Source of the DNA: Trichococcus ilyis
GTDB taxonomy: Bacteria > Bacillota > Bacilli > Lactobacillales > Aerococcaceae
Assembly (NCBI RefSeq): GCF_900109135.1
Contig: NZ_FNYT01000014.1
Coordinates: forward strand, 1 to 64,000
DNA: 64,000 nucleotides
Direction of reading: 5' to 3'
The notes below the pieces were generated by a model that was not told where the DNA came from, did no database searches, and saw only the letters and a program-made list of their open reading frames with translations. Made by a program: the position numbers and the translations under genes. Numbering within the stretch: position 1 is the first letter of the stretch; the number at the start of each line of letters is the position of its first letter. Below, piece by piece: positions 49,750 through 60,663 of the stretch.

Positions 49750-50120
49750 CCAATTTATTAGAGTGGACAGGATACAAGAGTTTGTATTTTGTTCATTTTT
49801 TTTCGGTTAACGAAAGGTGTCAGAAAATCTGACACGAACAGGCGAAATCGGAGGTTATTTTAATCACCTATTTTGTTGAGGGGAAATTTTTTTCTCAGAA
49901 AAGGGATCAGATTAAAACGGCTAAATGTGAAACAATATTAAAAAATGATAAATAAATGAGTGTGATTAGGACTTTTTAATTCTTCTTGGATAAGAGACTT
50001 TCTCATTTTTGGTTAATTTCAAGTCCCTTTCTCATCCGTTCTAATCAAAAACCTGACATGGGCGCGTAAAGTTTTTCCGATTGATTCCACGCGATTGCGG
50101 TATTTTTTTCCTTTAAAACA
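49750..50120 (+). other. Long AT-rich gene-free region before acnA
   Basis: About 370 bases hold no gene and are more AT-rich than the flanks. A perfect palindrome GTGTCAGAAAATCTGACAC lies at 49817-49835. GAGACTTTCTCAT and AGTCCCTTTCTCAT near 49996-50035 form an imperfect direct repeat. The promoter of acnA follows at the end of the region. No clear terminator for the preceding gene is seen. Confidence 0.6.
49817..49835. promoter_or_regulatory. 19-base palindrome, possible operator
   Basis: GTGTCAGA and TCTGACAC are perfect inverted copies around AAA. The centre TCAGAAAAT also shares nine bases with the CodY box. It is 285 bases before the acnA promoter, so it could serve as a regulatory site or as a small hairpin. 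Confidence 0.4.
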
Positions 50121-50149
50121 TTTACATTTGATTAAATTATGGTTATAAT
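50121..50149 (+). promoter_or_regulatory. Promoter of acnA-citZ-icd
   Basis: TTTACA at 50121-50126 and a perfect TATAAT at 50144-50149 are 17 bases apart, about 50 bases before the acnA start. Confidence 0.7.
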
Positions 50150-50201
50150 TTTCGTATTCAAAGAGTTGGATGTGAAACAGATGATAAATGGGGGTTATAA
50201 A

Positions 50202-52913
50202 ATGTCGGATTTTAATCAAAATGCCATAGCTTCTTTTAGTTTGGATGGTCATCAATATGAATACTATAAATTAAAAAAATTAGAAAATAATGAAAAAATC
50301 AAGATTGCTAAAATGCCTTTCTCGATCCGCGTGCTGCTTGAGTCTTTGTTACGTCAAGTGGGAGAAAGCGGAATCAAGGAAGAGCATGTTGTCACCTTAT
50401 CTAACTGGAGTGCCTCCGAAACAAACGAGGGAGAAATTCCTTTCAAGCCTTCCCGGGTAATCCTGCAGGATTTTACAGGAGTTCCGGCAGTGGTGGATTT
50501 GGCTTCCTTGAGAAAAACCGTCCACGACTTAGGCGGCGATCCCGCTCTCATTAATCCGGAAGTGCCTGTTGATCTGGTCATCGATCACTCCGTGCAAGTC
50601 GATAACTTCGGGTCACCGCAAGCTTTGATCGCGAACATGAAGATGGAATTCTTGCGCAACCAGGAGCGTTACCAATTTTTGAGCTGGGCGCAAAAAGCGT
50701 TCGACAATTACCGCGCAGTGCCTCCAGCTACCGGGATTGTGCATCAAGTCAATATAGAATACTTAGCTTCGGTCGTAACGGAGAAGGCAATCAACGAAAC
50801 CAAAAGCTTGGTCTTCCCTGACACGTTGGTCGGAACGGATTCGCACACGACGATGGCAAACGCGCTTGGCGTATTGGGCTGGGGAGTCGGCGGAATCGAA
50901 GCGGAAGCCAGCATGTTGGGCGAACCTTCATTCTTCCCGGTTCCTGAAGTTGTAGGGGTACGCTTCATCAACACGCTTCAGGATGCGGCAACAGCGACTG
51001 ACTTAGCTTTGAAAGTGACGCAAACCCTGCGCGAAATGAAAGTTGTCGGCAAATTTGTCGAGTTCTTCGGTCCTGGGTTGACTTCCATGACTTTGGCGGA
51101 CCGTGCGACTATCGCCAACATGGCGCCTGAATACGGCGCAACCTGCGGATTCTTCCCGGTTGATGATGAGGTATTGAACTACTTGACGCTGACCGGACGG
51201 GATGAAAAACATGTGGCTATCGTGGAACAATACGTCAAAGCCAATGACCTTTACTATAGTGTTGAAGATCCTGAACCGGAATACACTACCGTTGTTGAAA
51301 TTGATTTGAGCACAATCGAAGCCAATGTGGCTGGTCCGAAACGTCCTCAAGATCTTGTGCCGGTTTCAAAACTGAAAGAAGATTTCCAAAGATCCTTGGT
51401 CGCGCCAAAAGGCAATGCCGGATTCGGATTATCGGAAGAAGATACGAACAAAGAAGTTTCTCTCTTGATTGATGGAGAAGAAGTGAAAATGAAAGCCGGA
51501 GATGTTGCCATCGCAGCCATCACAAGCTGTACGAATACATCAAACCCTTACGTAATGCTGAGTGCCGGATTGTTGGCAAAACGGGCAGTGGAGCTGGGGC
51601 TGAACGTTCCGAAATACGTAAAGACCTCACTCGCACCTGGATCCAAGGTCGTCACTGCTTATTTGGACAACGCAGGATTGCTGCCTTACATGGAAAAACT
51701 GGGCTTCAACACTGTCGGGTACGGCTGTACGACCTGCATCGGGAATTCAGGACCACTATTGCCTGAAGTCGAAGAAGCGATCAAAAACAACGACTTACTG
51801 GTTTCGAGCGCTTTGAGCGGAAACCGAAACTTTGAAGGCCGCATCCACGCTTTGGTTAAAGCGAACTACCTGGCTTCACCACCATTGGTCGTCGCTTATG
51901 CCCTAGCGGGTACAATGAACATCGATCTGAAATCCGAACCGATCGGCAACGGCAAAGACGGCCAACCGGTCTACTTGGCGGATCTGTGGCCGGATAGACA
52001 CACTGTCGAAGCGATGATCCGTGATTTCGTGACCCCGGAGATATTCAAAGAAGAGTATCTGCATGTGTTCGATGACAATGCCGAGTGGAATGCGATCGAA
52101 ACGAATGATGATGCGTTGTACCAATGGGAAGAAGGATCCACTTATATCGCGAATCCACCATTCTTCAACAATTTATCGCCGGAACCAAAAGCGATCGAAT
52201 CCTTGAAGGAATTGGCGGTTTTGGGCAAATTCGGTGACTCGGTTACGACCGACCACATTTCCCCAGCGGGAAGCATCGGCGTCAATACACCAGCCGGACA
52301 ATACCTGTCGTCGAAAGGTTTGGGCGTCCGTGATTTCAACTCATACGGCGCAAGACGCGGAAATCATGAAGTGATGATGCGCGGTACGCTAGCGAATATC
52401 CGTATCCGCAACCAACTGGTTCCTGCCAAAGAGGGCGGCGTCACCATCTACTGGCCGACAGGCGAGGAGATGAGCATCTATGCAGCATCCGAGAAGTACC
52501 GCGAAAACGGTACTGGCCTGATCATTCTCGCTGGTGATGACTACGGAATGGGCTCATCGCGCGACTGGGCTGCCAAGGGTGTCAAACTGCTTGGCGTCGA
52601 AGCGGTCATCGCGACAAGCTACGAGCGGATCCACCGTTCCAACCTGGTGATGATGGGCGTTCTGCCGCTACAGTACAAAGCGGGCGAAAACGCCGAAAGC
52701 CTGGGCTTGGATGGATCAGAAAAAATAACGATCGACTTGAACGACAGCGTCGGCATTCATGCTGAAGTGCCGGTGACAGCGACGAAAGCGGACGGCCAAG
52801 AAATCCGCTTTACTACTATCGCCCGCTTCGATTCAGAAGTGGACATGACTTATTACCGCAACGGAGGCATCCTGCCGATGGTCATCCGTAAAAAAATGGG
52901 GCTTGCTTATTAA
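50202..52913 (+). CDS. acnA: Aconitate hydratase
   Basis: A 903-residue iron-sulfur enzyme that converts citrate to isocitrate; the length and layout fit the AcnA/IRP1 type. The cluster cysteines are in [11 protein letters not shown] near residue 443 and [12 protein letters not shown] near 507; the C-terminal swivel domain has [16 protein letters not shown] near 780. The ATG at 50202 follows GGGGGTTATAAA. In Bacillus and relatives the apo-protein also binds mRNA; nothing in the sequence shows whether it does so here. It leads the acnA-citZ-icd operon. Confidence 0.95.
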   Translation: MSDFNQNAIASFSLDGHQYEYYKLKKLENNEKIKIAKMPFSIRVLLESLLRQVGESGIKEEHVVTLSNWSASETNEGEIPFKPSRVILQDFTGVPAVVDLASLRKTVHDLGGDPALINPEVPVDLVIDHSVQVDNFGSPQALIANMKMEFLRNQERYQFLSWAQKAFDNYRAVPPATGIVHQVNIEYLASVVTEKAINETKSLVFPDTLVGTDSHTTMANALGVLGWGVGGIEAEASMLGEPSFFPVPEVVGVRFINTLQDAATATDLALKVTQTLREMKVVGKFVEFFGPGLTSMTLADRATIANMAPEYGATCGFFPVDDEVLNYLTLTGRDEKHVAIVEQYVKANDLYYSVEDPEPEYTTVVEIDLSTIEANVAGPKRPQDLVPVSKLKEDFQRSLVAPKGNAGFGLSEEDTNKEVSLLIDGEEVKMKAGDVAIAAITSCTNTSNPYVMLSAGLLAKRAVELGLNVPKYVKTSLAPGSKVVTAYLDNAGLLPYMEKLGFNTVGYGCTTCIGNSGPLLPEVEEAIKNNDLLVSSALSGNRNFEGRIHALVKANYLASPPLVVAYALAGTMNIDLKSEPIGNGKDGQPVYLADLWPDRHTVEAMIRDFVTPEIFKEEYLHVFDDNAEWNAIETNDDALYQWEEGSTYIANPPFFNNLSPEPKAIESLKELAVLGKFGDSVTTDHISPAGSIGVNTPAGQYLSSKGLGVRDFNSYGARRGNHEVMMRGTLANIRIRNQLVPAKEGGVTIYWPTGEEMSIYAASEKYRENGTGLIILAGDDYGMGSSRDWAAKGVKLLGVEAVIATSYERIHRSNLVMMGVLPLQYKAGENAESLGLDGSEKITIDLNDSVGIHAEVPVTATKADGQEIRFTTIARFDSEVDMTYYRNGGILPMVIRKKMGLAY

Positions 52914-52965
52914 GCGGCAAGCCGCCCGATTGCCGAAGAGGGGTTTTTGAAAGGAGAGAAAAATC

Positions 52966-54114
52966 ATGGAAGTACATAAAGGATTAGCAGATGTTGTCGT
53001 ATCAGAAACCTCCCTAAGCGCAATTGTTGAGGGACAGTTATCCTTCTCGGGATACAATATCGACGAATTGGTCGAAAAAGATGCATTATTTGAGGAAATC
53101 ATCTTTTTGTTGTGGAATTCGAGAATGCCGAACAGAGAAGAATTCGCGGAATTGCAGCACGATCTGCACAAACACATGGCTTTATCCGAAAGTGTGATTG
53201 CCTGCCTGAAGATACAGTGCCGTCAGAATCTTCATCCGATGAGTGTCCTGCGCACGACGGTCTCATTGCTGGGTGTGTTCGATCCGTATGCGGAGGAGAT
53301 GGATGAGCGCTCTGTATATATCCAGGCAATTTCGATACAAGCAAAAATTCCGACGATTGTAGCTGCATTCGCCCGATTGCGCAAAGGTTTGGATCCGATC
53401 GCGCCCCGCGAAGACCTTTCTTTCGGAGCCAATTTCCTGTATATGTTGACAGGTGAAGAGGCAAATCCGGATCTGGTCAGAGCGTATAATCACTGTTTGG
53501 TACTCCATGCCGATCACGATCTGAATGCCTCGACATTCACAGCCAGAGTCGCTGCTTCCACCATGACGGATGTCTATTCCTGCATCACGGGTGCAATAGG
53601 AGCCTTAAAAGGGCCTTTGCACGGCGGAGCCAATGAACGCGTATTCGATATGCTTTCGGAAATCGCTGAATCGGACACCAGAGATGTCGCAAGTTACCTG
53701 AAATCAAAGCTGGACAATAAAGAAAAAATCATGGGATTCGGCCACCGTGTCTACAAAACCGAAGATCCCCGCAAAAAACATTTGAAACGCATGGCGAAGG
53801 AATTGACCCAAGAATTCGGCAAGGAAGACTTGTACAACCTTTCCTGTGAAGTGGAAGACTATCTCTTGCGAGAAAAAGGCTTGATTCCGAATGTGGACTT
53901 CTATTCGGCCACCGTCTATCACTGCTTCGGAATCGAACACGATCTCTTCACACTGCTGTTTGCGATGAGCCGCGTCTCCGGGTGGTTAGGCCATGTGTTC
54001 GAGCAAAAGCATGAAGCTACTTTGATCCGGCCACGTTCTAAATACGTGGGACCCGTGAATCTGACCTACATGCCTATATCTGAAAAGGAAACTATTGGAG
54101 GTAATACGTTATGA
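52966..54114 (+). CDS. citZ: Citrate synthase
   Basis: A 382-residue type II-like small citrate synthase that joins oxaloacetate and acetyl-CoA. The catalytic histidines and aspartate are in GPLHGGANE near residue 221 and [14 protein letters not shown] near 259, with VDFYS near 310. GAAAGGAGAG precedes the ATG. It overlaps icd by 4 bases, so citrate synthase and isocitrate dehydrogenase are coupled. The fold could also accept propionyl-CoA (methylcitrate synthase), but the acnA-icd neighbours argue for citrate. Confidence 0.93.
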   Translation: MEVHKGLADVVVSETSLSAIVEGQLSFSGYNIDELVEKDALFEEIIFLLWNSRMPNREEFAELQHDLHKHMALSESVIACLKIQCRQNLHPMSVLRTTVSLLGVFDPYAEEMDERSVYIQAISIQAKIPTIVAAFARLRKGLDPIAPREDLSFGANFLYMLTGEEANPDLVRAYNHCLVLHADHDLNASTFTARVAASTMTDVYSCITGAIGALKGPLHGGANERVFDMLSEIAESDTRDVASYLKSKLDNKEKIMGFGHRVYKTEDPRKKHLKRMAKELTQEFGKEDLYNLSCEVEDYLLREKGLIPNVDFYSATVYHCFGIEHDLFTLLFAMSRVSGWLGHVFEQKHEATLIRPRSKYVGPVNLTYMPISEKETIGGNTL

Positions 54115-55385
54115 CACTTGGCGAAAAAATTGTTATGAATGAAGTTGGTTTGCAGGTTCCGGATTTTCCGATCATCCCTTTCATTGAAGGGGACGGCATC
54201 GGCCCGGAAATTTGGCAAGCATCGAAAAAAGTATTCGAGGCCGCTGTTGAGAAAGCGTACGGTGCTTCCCGCAAAGTCGTTTGGAAAGAGGTTCTGGCAG
54301 GTGGGAAAGCTTTCGACCTGACAGGGTCTTGGCTGCCCGATGAAACGATGGATGTGATCCGTGAGCACCTGGTGGCCATCAAAGGGCCATTGACGACTCC
54401 GATCGGCGGAGGGATCCGCTCGCTGAACGTTGCTTTGCGCCAGACTTTGGACCTTTACGTCTGCCAACGCCCTGTCCGTTATTTCGACGGCGTGCCGTCT
54501 CCGCTGAAAGAGCCTGAAAAGACCGATATGGTAATCTTCCGCGAAAATACCGAAGATTGCTATGCCGGAATCGAATTCGAAGCGCAAAGCGAAGAGGCAA
54601 AACGGATCATTGAGATATTGCAGACCCAATTCGGCGTGAACAAAATCCGATTCCCTGAAACTTCCGCAATCGGTGTCAAGCCGGTTTCGATAGAAGGTTC
54701 GGAGCGTTTGATCCGCAGCGCAATCGAATATGCGTTCGAAAACGGGCGCACTTCCGTTACCTTGGTCCACAAAGGCAATATCATGAAGTTCACCGAGGGC
54801 GGTTTCAAGAAATGGGGATACGCCCTGGCTGAGCGGGAATTCGGGGATAGGGTCTTCACTTGGGGCCAATACGATGCCGTCAAGGCTGCGGATGGCAGAG
54901 CTGCTGCGGATAAAGCCTATGAAGAGGCTGTTGCAGCCGGTAAATTGATCATCAAGGACCGGATTGCCGACATCTTCCTTCAGGAAATTTTGATGAACCC
55001 TGAGAAATACGATGTCATCGCGACATTGAATCTGAATGGGGACTACATTTCCGATGCTTTGGCTGCCCAGGTCGGCGGAATCGGGATTGCTCCGGGAGGA
55101 AACATCAATCCGGATACCGGACATGCCATCTTCGAAGCTACGCATGGCACTGCGCCGGAATTCGCCGGCTTGGATGAACTGAATCCTTCTTCGGTGTTGT
55201 TGTCCGGTGCCATGATGTTCGATTACATCGGCTGGAACGAAGTCGGCCAACTGATCATAAGCGGTATCGAAAAGACGATCGCGAACAAAACGGTCACACG
55301 CGATTTCTATGATCTGATGGATGATGAAGCGGCCCAGAAAGTCAGCTGCTCCGGATTCGCAGAATTGATCATCAAAAACATGTAA
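54111..55385 (+). CDS. icd: Isocitrate dehydrogenase (probably NADP-dependent)
   Basis: A 424-residue enzyme that forms 2-oxoglutarate. [12 protein letters not shown] near residue 25, [13 protein letters not shown] near 142, [20 protein letters not shown] near 218 and the [11 protein letters not shown] near 343 are typical of bacterial Icd. The cofactor is inferred from the subfamily. It ends the acnA-citZ-icd operon, and a strong terminator follows 18 bases on. No 2-oxoglutarate dehydrogenase or later cycle genes are near. Confidence 0.95.
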   Translation: MTLGEKIVMNEVGLQVPDFPIIPFIEGDGIGPEIWQASKKVFEAAVEKAYGASRKVVWKEVLAGGKAFDLTGSWLPDETMDVIREHLVAIKGPLTTPIGGGIRSLNVALRQTLDLYVCQRPVRYFDGVPSPLKEPEKTDMVIFRENTEDCYAGIEFEAQSEEAKRIIEILQTQFGVNKIRFPETSAIGVKPVSIEGSERLIRSAIEYAFENGRTSVTLVHKGNIMKFTEGGFKKWGYALAEREFGDRVFTWGQYDAVKAADGRAAADKAYEEAVAAGKLIIKDRIADIFLQEILMNPEKYDVIATLNLNGDYISDALAAQVGGIGIAPGGNINPDTGHAIFEATHGTAPEFAGLDELNPSSVLLSGAMMFDYIGWNEVGQLIISGIEKTIANKTVTRDFYDLMDDEAAQKVSCSGFAELIIKNM

Positions 55386-55403
55386 GCAAAAATGCAAGGG
55401 ATC

Positions 55404-55437
55404 AGAGGCATAATCATTGCGGATTATGCCTCTTTTT
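55404..55437 (+). terminator. Terminator after icd
   Basis: AGAGGCATAATC at 55404-55415 pairs with GATTATGCCTCT at 55422-55433, followed by TTTTT. Confidence 0.93.
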
Positions 55438-55757
55438 GCGGGTGCTTGACGGGTGTGGATCCGCACGTCCGGTTGTGCGTCTTGTCAGCGGCGCGATTCG
55501 GAACGGCACCAGATGGAAAAAGTTTTTCAAGAAAGCCGTTACATTTAACTTTTTTCTTTCCAAATGGGTTCGGAGGTGATAGACTGGACAAGTTGATAGT
55601 TGTCTTCATGAGTTTTCAGCGTGTTTTCACCTGGGTGGATGCTGGGGATTGATGGGAAGTTCAAATTCAGAATTGTGATCGACTATATAATAGTAGCAAA
55701 AGTTGGCATATCATAAAGCAAAGCAACACAATTAAAAAATTTGGAGGAAAACAACAA
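55438..55757 (+). other. Gene-free region before typA
   Basis: About 320 bases without a convincing gene. CTATATAATAG near 55683-55693 contains a TATAAT but has no well-placed -35 box. TTTGGAGGAAAACAACA at the end is the typA ribosome site. I see no structured element. Confidence 0.5.
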
Positions 55758-57596
55758 ATGGAATTTAGGAAAGATATTCGTAATGTTGCAATCATCGCCC
55801 ACGTTGACCATGGTAAAACAACATTAGTAGACGAACTTTTAAAACAATCAAGCACATTGAACGAGCGCACCGAATTAGCGGAACGCGCTATGGACTCGAA
55901 CGACATCGAAAAAGAACGCGGAATCACAATCTTGGCAAAAAATACAGCTGTTGACTATAAAGGCACTCGTGTCAACATCATGGATACGCCAGGACACGCG
56001 GACTTCGGTGGAGAAGTAGAGCGGATCATGCGCATGGTTGACGGGGTTGTACTTGTTGTTGATGCCTATGAAGGAACAATGCCACAGACTCGTTTCGTAT
56101 TGAAAAAAGCACTTGAACAAAAATTGACACCGATTGTTGTCGTCAACAAGATCGACAAACCGACTGCAAGACCGCAAGAAGTTGTGGATGAAGTTCTGGA
56201 ACTGTTCATCGAATTGGGTGCTGATGATGAACAATTGGAATTCCCGGTTGTCTATGCTTCGGCAATCAACGGGACATCGAGCTTATCTGATGATCCTAGC
56301 GACCAAGAAAAAACAATGGATCACGTCTTCGATACGATCATCGAACATATTCCGGGCCCTGTGGACAACTCAGCTGAGCCATTGCAATTCCAGGTTGCTC
56401 TGTTGGATTACAACGATTTCGTCGGCCGTATCGGTATCGGCCGTGTATTCCGCGGCACAATCAAAGTCGGCGACCAAGTATCCTTGCTGAAACTGGACGG
56501 TTCCGTGAAGAACTTCCGTGTAACGAAGCTGTTCGGTTTCTTCGGCTTGGAGCGTCTTGAGATCGACCAAGCCGTCGCAGGCGATCTGATTGCGGTTTCC
56601 GGTATGGAGGATATCTTTGTCGGCGAAACTGTGACGCCTGTCGACCACCAAGAAGCGTTGCCGGTGCTGCACATTGATGAGCCGACGCTGCAAATGACAT
56701 TCCTGACGAACAACTCGCCGTTTGCCGGCCGTGAAGGCAAATGGGTCACTTCCCGCAAAATCGAAGAGCGTCTGATGAGACAGCTGCAGACGGATGTATC
56801 GTTGCGCGTGGAACCTACCGATTCTCCGGACGCGTGGATCGTATCCGGCCGTGGAGAACTGCACTTGTCCGTCCTGATCGAGAACATGCGTCGTGAAGGC
56901 TATGAGCTGCAAGTATCCCGTCCTGAAGTTATCATCAAAGAAATTGATGGCGTGAGATGTGAACCGTTCGAACGCGTACAGATCGATACTCCTGAAGAAT
57001 ATATGGGATCGGTAATCGAAACGATCAGCCAACGCAAAGCCGAAATGCAGGATATGCAAAACAGCGGCAATGGCCAAGTCCGGATCATCTTCTTGGTGCC
57101 TTCCCGCGGCTTGATCGGCTATTCAACTGAGTTCTTGTCCATCACACGCGGTTACGGCATCCTGGCCCACACTTTCGAGGCATACCTGCCGGAATTGCCG
57201 GGCAAAATCGGCGGACGCAGCAAGGGCGCGCTCGTCTCGACTGAGACAGGCAAATCGACGACTTACGGCATCATGGGCGTCGAAGACCGCGGAACGATCT
57301 TCATCGAGCCGGGTGTGGAAATCTATGAAGGGATGATCGTCGGTGAAAACGCACGTGACAATGACATCGCAGTCAACATCACGAAAGCGAAACAAATGAC
57401 GAATATCCGTTCCGCAACGAAAGATTCCACGAACGTAATCAAACGTCCGCGCACATTGACGCTGGAAGAATCGCTTGAATTCATGGGAGAAGACGAATAC
57501 TGCGAAGTAACTCCAGAAAGCGTACGCCTGCGCAAGCAGATCCTGGACAAAAACGAGCGCGAAAAAGCTGCCAAACGCAAGAAAAAAGCAGAATAA
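55758..57596 (+). CDS. typA: Ribosome-associated GTPase TypA (BipA)
   Basis: A 612-residue translational GTPase of the EF-G type that helps ribosome assembly and stress growth. The G motifs are [10 protein letters not shown] near residue 15, [12 protein letters not shown] near 76 and NKIDKP near 130; domains III, V and the family-specific C-terminal domain ([12 protein letters not shown] near 443) follow. The last ~20 residues are lysine-rich. It stands after the citrate-branch operon but keeps the typA-ylaN-ftsW order of Firmicutes. Confidence 0.96.
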   Translation: MEFRKDIRNVAIIAHVDHGKTTLVDELLKQSSTLNERTELAERAMDSNDIEKERGITILAKNTAVDYKGTRVNIMDTPGHADFGGEVERIMRMVDGVVLVVDAYEGTMPQTRFVLKKALEQKLTPIVVVNKIDKPTARPQEVVDEVLELFIELGADDEQLEFPVVYASAINGTSSLSDDPSDQEKTMDHVFDTIIEHIPGPVDNSAEPLQFQVALLDYNDFVGRIGIGRVFRGTIKVGDQVSLLKLDGSVKNFRVTKLFGFFGLERLEIDQAVAGDLIAVSGMEDIFVGETVTPVDHQEALPVLHIDEPTLQMTFLTNNSPFAGREGKWVTSRKIEERLMRQLQTDVSLRVEPTDSPDAWIVSGRGELHLSVLIENMRREGYELQVSRPEVIIKEIDGVRCEPFERVQIDTPEEYMGSVIETISQRKAEMQDMQNSGNGQVRIIFLVPSRGLIGYSTEFLSITRGYGILAHTFEAYLPELPGKIGGRSKGALVSTETGKSTTYGIMGVEDRGTIFIEPGVEIYEGMIVGENARDNDIAVNITKAKQMTNIRSATKDSTNVIKRPRTLTLEESLEFMGEDEYCEVTPESVRLRKQILDKNEREKAAKRKKKAE

Positions 57597-57615
57597 TCCG
57601 ACTGACAGTTCTGGA

Positions 57616-57651
57616 AAAGGTCCACGGCACCCATTGCCTTGGGCCTTTTTT
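57616..57651 (+). terminator. Terminator after typA
   Basis: AAAGGTCCA at 57616-57624 pairs with TGGGCCTTT at 57640-57648 (one G-T pair), followed by T residues. Confidence 0.75.
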
Positions 57652-57751
57652 CTTTCCGGTCGGACAAAATGCCGTGCCTCGACAAACGAGCAAAGCGTGT
57701 GCCCACGGATCAGGCCGGAAAGGAAAGGCTGTAGGCGCCAGCCTATTTGTC

Positions 57752-57760
57752 TGGTATAAT
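57752..57760 (+). promoter_or_regulatory. Extended -10 promoter of ylaN-ftsW
   Basis: TGGTATAAT fits an extended -10 element; no good -35 box is seen. The ylaN start is 87 bases on. Confidence 0.45.
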
Positions 57761-57846
57761 AAACTTGAACGAGTTTTGTATTGACCGCAAAAACTGCGGA
57801 GCTGGTTCATCGGATAATGAATTGCCTTTTGAGGGGAGGAATTGAA

Positions 57847-58146
57847 ATGGATACCATCAATAAAACAACTGCTTTGGAAATCTTGATGCAAGATGCCGAA
57901 AAGATATATAAACTGATCAACAGTCAAAAAGAACACCTCTGCTTCGCGAACTGTCCGGCTTTCGAGGATGTGGTGGATACACAAATGTACGGGTTCTCCC
58001 GGGAAGTCGATTATGCGGTAAAACTGCAGATCATTTCGAAAGAGGAAGGACACAAGATCCTGAGCGATCTTGAGACTTCTTTGAACGCCATGTACAATAA
58101 CTATTTCGACCAATCGAAAAACGATTCCGCCGACAAAGGGGTTTAG
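57847..58146 (+). CDS. ylaN: YlaN family protein (UPF0358)
   Basis: A 99-residue helical protein; in Bacillus YlaN is needed for growth under iron limitation and has been linked to Fur and iron-sulfur biogenesis. The sequence MDTINKTTALEILMQDAEKI and AFEDVVDTQMYGFSREVDYA match the family, and it contains two cysteines in CFANCP. The ATG at 57847 follows GGGGAGGA. It lies 8 bases before ftsW, the usual neighbour. Confidence 0.88.
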   Translation: MDTINKTTALEILMQDAEKIYKLINSQKEHLCFANCPAFEDVVDTQMYGFSREVDYAVKLQIISKEEGHKILSDLETSLNAMYNNYFDQSKNDSADKGV

Positions 58147-58154
58147 TTGCCTAC

Positions 58155-59333
58155 ATGATAAAAAATGCGATCAAGAAAAAATTCTCATTCATGGATTGGC
58201 GCCTATTGATCCCCTACATCATCCTGTCCGGCTTCGGGATACTGATGGTCTACAGCTCCAGCAGCTATCGTGCCATGACGGATTACAACAATTCAGAATA
58301 TTTTTTTTACAGGCAAATTATTTTCACCACCTTGGGTTTGCTGGGTGCGCTCATCGTTTCGTTCCTGTCCAAGCGCCTGTTCAAAGATGAAAAATTACTG
58401 ATGTTCGTTATGCTGGGTCTTTTCGGTATCCTGGCCTATCTTCTGCTTTGGCCGGGCACCGCAACGAAAGGTGCGCGCGGATGGATCTACATCGGATCTT
58501 TTGGATTCCAACCAGCCGAGTTCATGAAATTGAATCTCATCCTTTATCTGGCCTGGTTCATTTCCAAGCACCAAAACCGGATCGACGCCGTTTTTTATGA
58601 TACTATGAAGAAACCGCTGGCGATCACGGCAGCAGCAGTGGCGATGGTCTTTTTGCAGCCTGATCTCGGCGGGGCAGCCATCATTGCATTCATCTGCCTG
58701 GTCATGTTCCTCCACAGCGGCGTCAAAGCCAAGTACGGCATCGTGACATTTGGTGCTATCGGAGCGCTTTACGGTCTTGTCATCATCATGGTGAAAACGT
58801 TCGGCAGCAGTATTCCTTTCATGCAGTCCTACCAGATGGAAAGGATCACTTCCTTCATCGATCCGTTTGCCGACATACAGGATTCCGGGTACCAGGTAGT
58901 GAATTCGTATTACGCCTTGAGCAGAGGCGGCCTTTTCGGCGTAGGGATCGGGGAGAGCATCCAAAAGTCCGGCTATCTGCCCGAGCCGCACACCGATTTC
59001 ATCTTGTCCATCGTCGGGGAAGAGCTGGGGCTGATGGGCATCGCTTTCGTTCTGATCCTGTTTTTCTATATGGTCTATCGCATTTTCCGGAACGCGATCA
59101 AAATGAAGGATCCGTTCGCACAACTCGTGTGTGTGGGGATCGGGACCATGTTTCTCGTCCAAGGAGTCATCAATGTCGGGGGGGCAACCGGCTTGATGCC
59201 CTTGACCGGAGTCACTTTCCCTTTCGTCAGTTATGGAGGATCCAGTCTGCTGGTATCGGCCGTTTCGATCGGTTTGGTCAACAATATGCATATCAATGAT
59301 CAAATCGCCAAGCAACCCAAACAACCCAAGTAA
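58155..59333 (+). CDS. ftsW: FtsW-type septal peptidoglycan polymerase
   Basis: A 392-residue membrane protein of the SEDS family with about ten hydrophobic segments that polymerises glycan strands at the septum. The family signatures are GARGWIYIGSFGFQPAEFMKL near residue 109 and PFVSYGGSSLL near 355; FIVSIVGEELGLMG-like FILSIVGEELG is near 280. Its place after ylaN, as in Bacillus, identifies it as FtsW rather than RodA, though the two are hard to separate by sequence. A terminator overlaps the stop. Confidence 0.88.
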   Translation: MIKNAIKKKFSFMDWRLLIPYIILSGFGILMVYSSSSYRAMTDYNNSEYFFYRQIIFTTLGLLGALIVSFLSKRLFKDEKLLMFVMLGLFGILAYLLLWPGTATKGARGWIYIGSFGFQPAEFMKLNLILYLAWFISKHQNRIDAVFYDTMKKPLAITAAAVAMVFLQPDLGGAAIIAFICLVMFLHSGVKAKYGIVTFGAIGALYGLVIIMVKTFGSSIPFMQSYQMERITSFIDPFADIQDSGYQVVNSYYALSRGGLFGVGIGESIQKSGYLPEPHTDFILSIVGEELGLMGIAFVLILFFYMVYRIFRNAIKMKDPFAQLVCVGIGTMFLVQGVINVGGATGLMPLTGVTFPFVSYGGSSLLVSAVSIGLVNNMHINDQIAKQPKQPK

Positions 59334-59358
59334 AGAGCTGGCTTCCAGCTCTTTTTTT
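59332..59358 (+). terminator. Terminator overlapping the ftsW stop
   Basis: AAAGAGCTGG pairs with CCAGCTCTTT around CTT, followed by a T run; the left arm begins inside the stop codon. Confidence 0.9.
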
Positions 59359-59546
59359 GAATCATTGCTTGGACTCGAACGGCAGGCACTGTTCAGATGG
59401 CGCACCGCGTTTGCGCTTGTTTTGGCAGGGAGCGGAAGCGCCAGAAAATTTCTCGAATTCTGCCCCGATAGAGTATAATGATAGGTATCGCAGCAGGCCG
59501 CCGAGGCCGCAGCAAAGACGAAAACGGTATGGAGGGCAGGCAAAAA

Positions 59547-60572
59547 ATGAAATTTTCAATAAAAGTAGCGTCTCTGTTCGTCTTATTCATTTTCATAGCC
59601 TATGCGCATCCGCTCTTTGGTGACAAGGCTGAACGCGCTGTGCCGCCTCCGGAAGCAGTAAGGCATGAGCAAACGGACTTCGATGAAAATGCGGGTTACC
59701 CATTGCCGGTGACGGGCTATGAATCCTACATCGGTCAGCCCATCTCCGCCTATACGGCAAAACATGGGGAGCCGGTACGCATCGGCAAAGCCTACGGGGA
59801 CAGTGAGTGGTGGACGTTCGGGACGACCTCAGCTGACTATATCCAGATAGGCGTCAAGGATGACCGCATCCAGTCTCTTTATATCCTTGGCAACAAAATC
59901 GAAGCGGGCATGTATACGATCGGCATGACGCAGGAAAATGTGCTTGAAGAAGGTTATTTGGCAAGGAATTTTGAACTCGCAGCCGGCGACACGACGTACG
60001 CGCTGGCTCTGTCGAAAGAACAAAAAGAGCGGACCCCGTTGATCCAGTTTGAGAACAACAGTTTTGTGATTCTGCTGTTCGATGCGGGGACAAAAACGGT
60101 GTATGGGATGTATTTCCTCTCGAATGAAGCCTTATTGGACCTGGGCTATTATCCGGTTGTTTCAGAAACAGCCTATGAAAACGGCCAGGATGACTGGGAA
60201 CGGGATGCGGCCGCAGATGAGGAAAATATCCAGCAAATGAAAAGCATCGTGAGCATCCTCAGGGAACGCCGAGGCTTGCCGCTCCTCCAGGAATCGGAAG
60301 CGCTGAAGACAGCCGCAGGGGAGCTGATTCCGTCCGAAGACGACATCAATGACTTCACTGCGACATTCACCTTAAGCGATCAACGCATTGCGAAAAAATT
60401 AGCGGAAGTGGCACCCGATACCAGAACGGCCTATTTTTTTGATGATGATTGCTATAGCGTCCCAACGTTCTTCCTGAAGCAGCTGGATATCGAGGTTCTT
60501 TTTGCCGACTATTTGACGCAATATGCCGTCGCGGGCAATGATCATTACCAGTTGGTCCTTTTCGGGGAATAG
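59547..60572 (+). CDS. YlbC-like secreted protein with CAP-associated domain
   Basis: A 341-residue protein with a signal anchor at residues 1-22 (KFSIKVASLFVLFIFIAYA), so it acts outside the cell. Residues ~50-190 fit the CAP-associated domain (IGQPISAYTAKHGEPVRIG). The C-terminal ~120 residues align with the start of a CAP domain (NIQQMKSIVSILRERRGLP) but lack the conserved HS and GHR elements, so that part seems degenerate. The ATG at 59547 follows GGAGGG; TATAAT is at 59474-59479. It stands before ylbF, where Bacillus has ylbC. Confidence 0.72.
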   Translation: MKFSIKVASLFVLFIFIAYAHPLFGDKAERAVPPPEAVRHEQTDFDENAGYPLPVTGYESYIGQPISAYTAKHGEPVRIGKAYGDSEWWTFGTTSADYIQIGVKDDRIQSLYILGNKIEAGMYTIGMTQENVLEEGYLARNFELAAGDTTYALALSKEQKERTPLIQFENNSFVILLFDAGTKTVYGMYFLSNEALLDLGYYPVVSETAYENGQDDWERDAAADEENIQQMKSIVSILRERRGLPLLQESEALKTAAGELIPSEDDINDFTATFTLSDQRIAKKLAEVAPDTRTAYFFDDDCYSVPTFFLKQLDIEVLFADYLTQYAVAGNDHYQLVLFGE

Positions 60573-60593
60573 GTGAAGTGCCGACAAAAACGG

Positions 60594-60622
60594 TTGAGTC
60601 GTTTGTTGATTCAAGCTATACT
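60594..60622 (+). promoter_or_regulatory. Promoter of ylbF-ylbG-rsmD-coaD
   Basis: TTGAGT at 60594-60599 and TATACT at 60617-60622 are 17 bases apart, about 42 bases before ylbF. Confidence 0.55.
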
Positions 60623-60663
60623 ACAAGAGGACGTCATCCACAGATACGAGGCAGGGGATTAAA

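Noticed and set aside
54066-55466. 466-codon open frame on the minus strand opposite icd
   Set aside because: Antisense to a fully matching icd gene; the long frame follows from its codon usage, has no ribosome site and resembles no protein.
58395-59543. 382-codon open frame on the minus strand opposite ftsW
   Set aside because: Shadow of ftsW; polar, low-complexity translation without recognisable domains or start signals.
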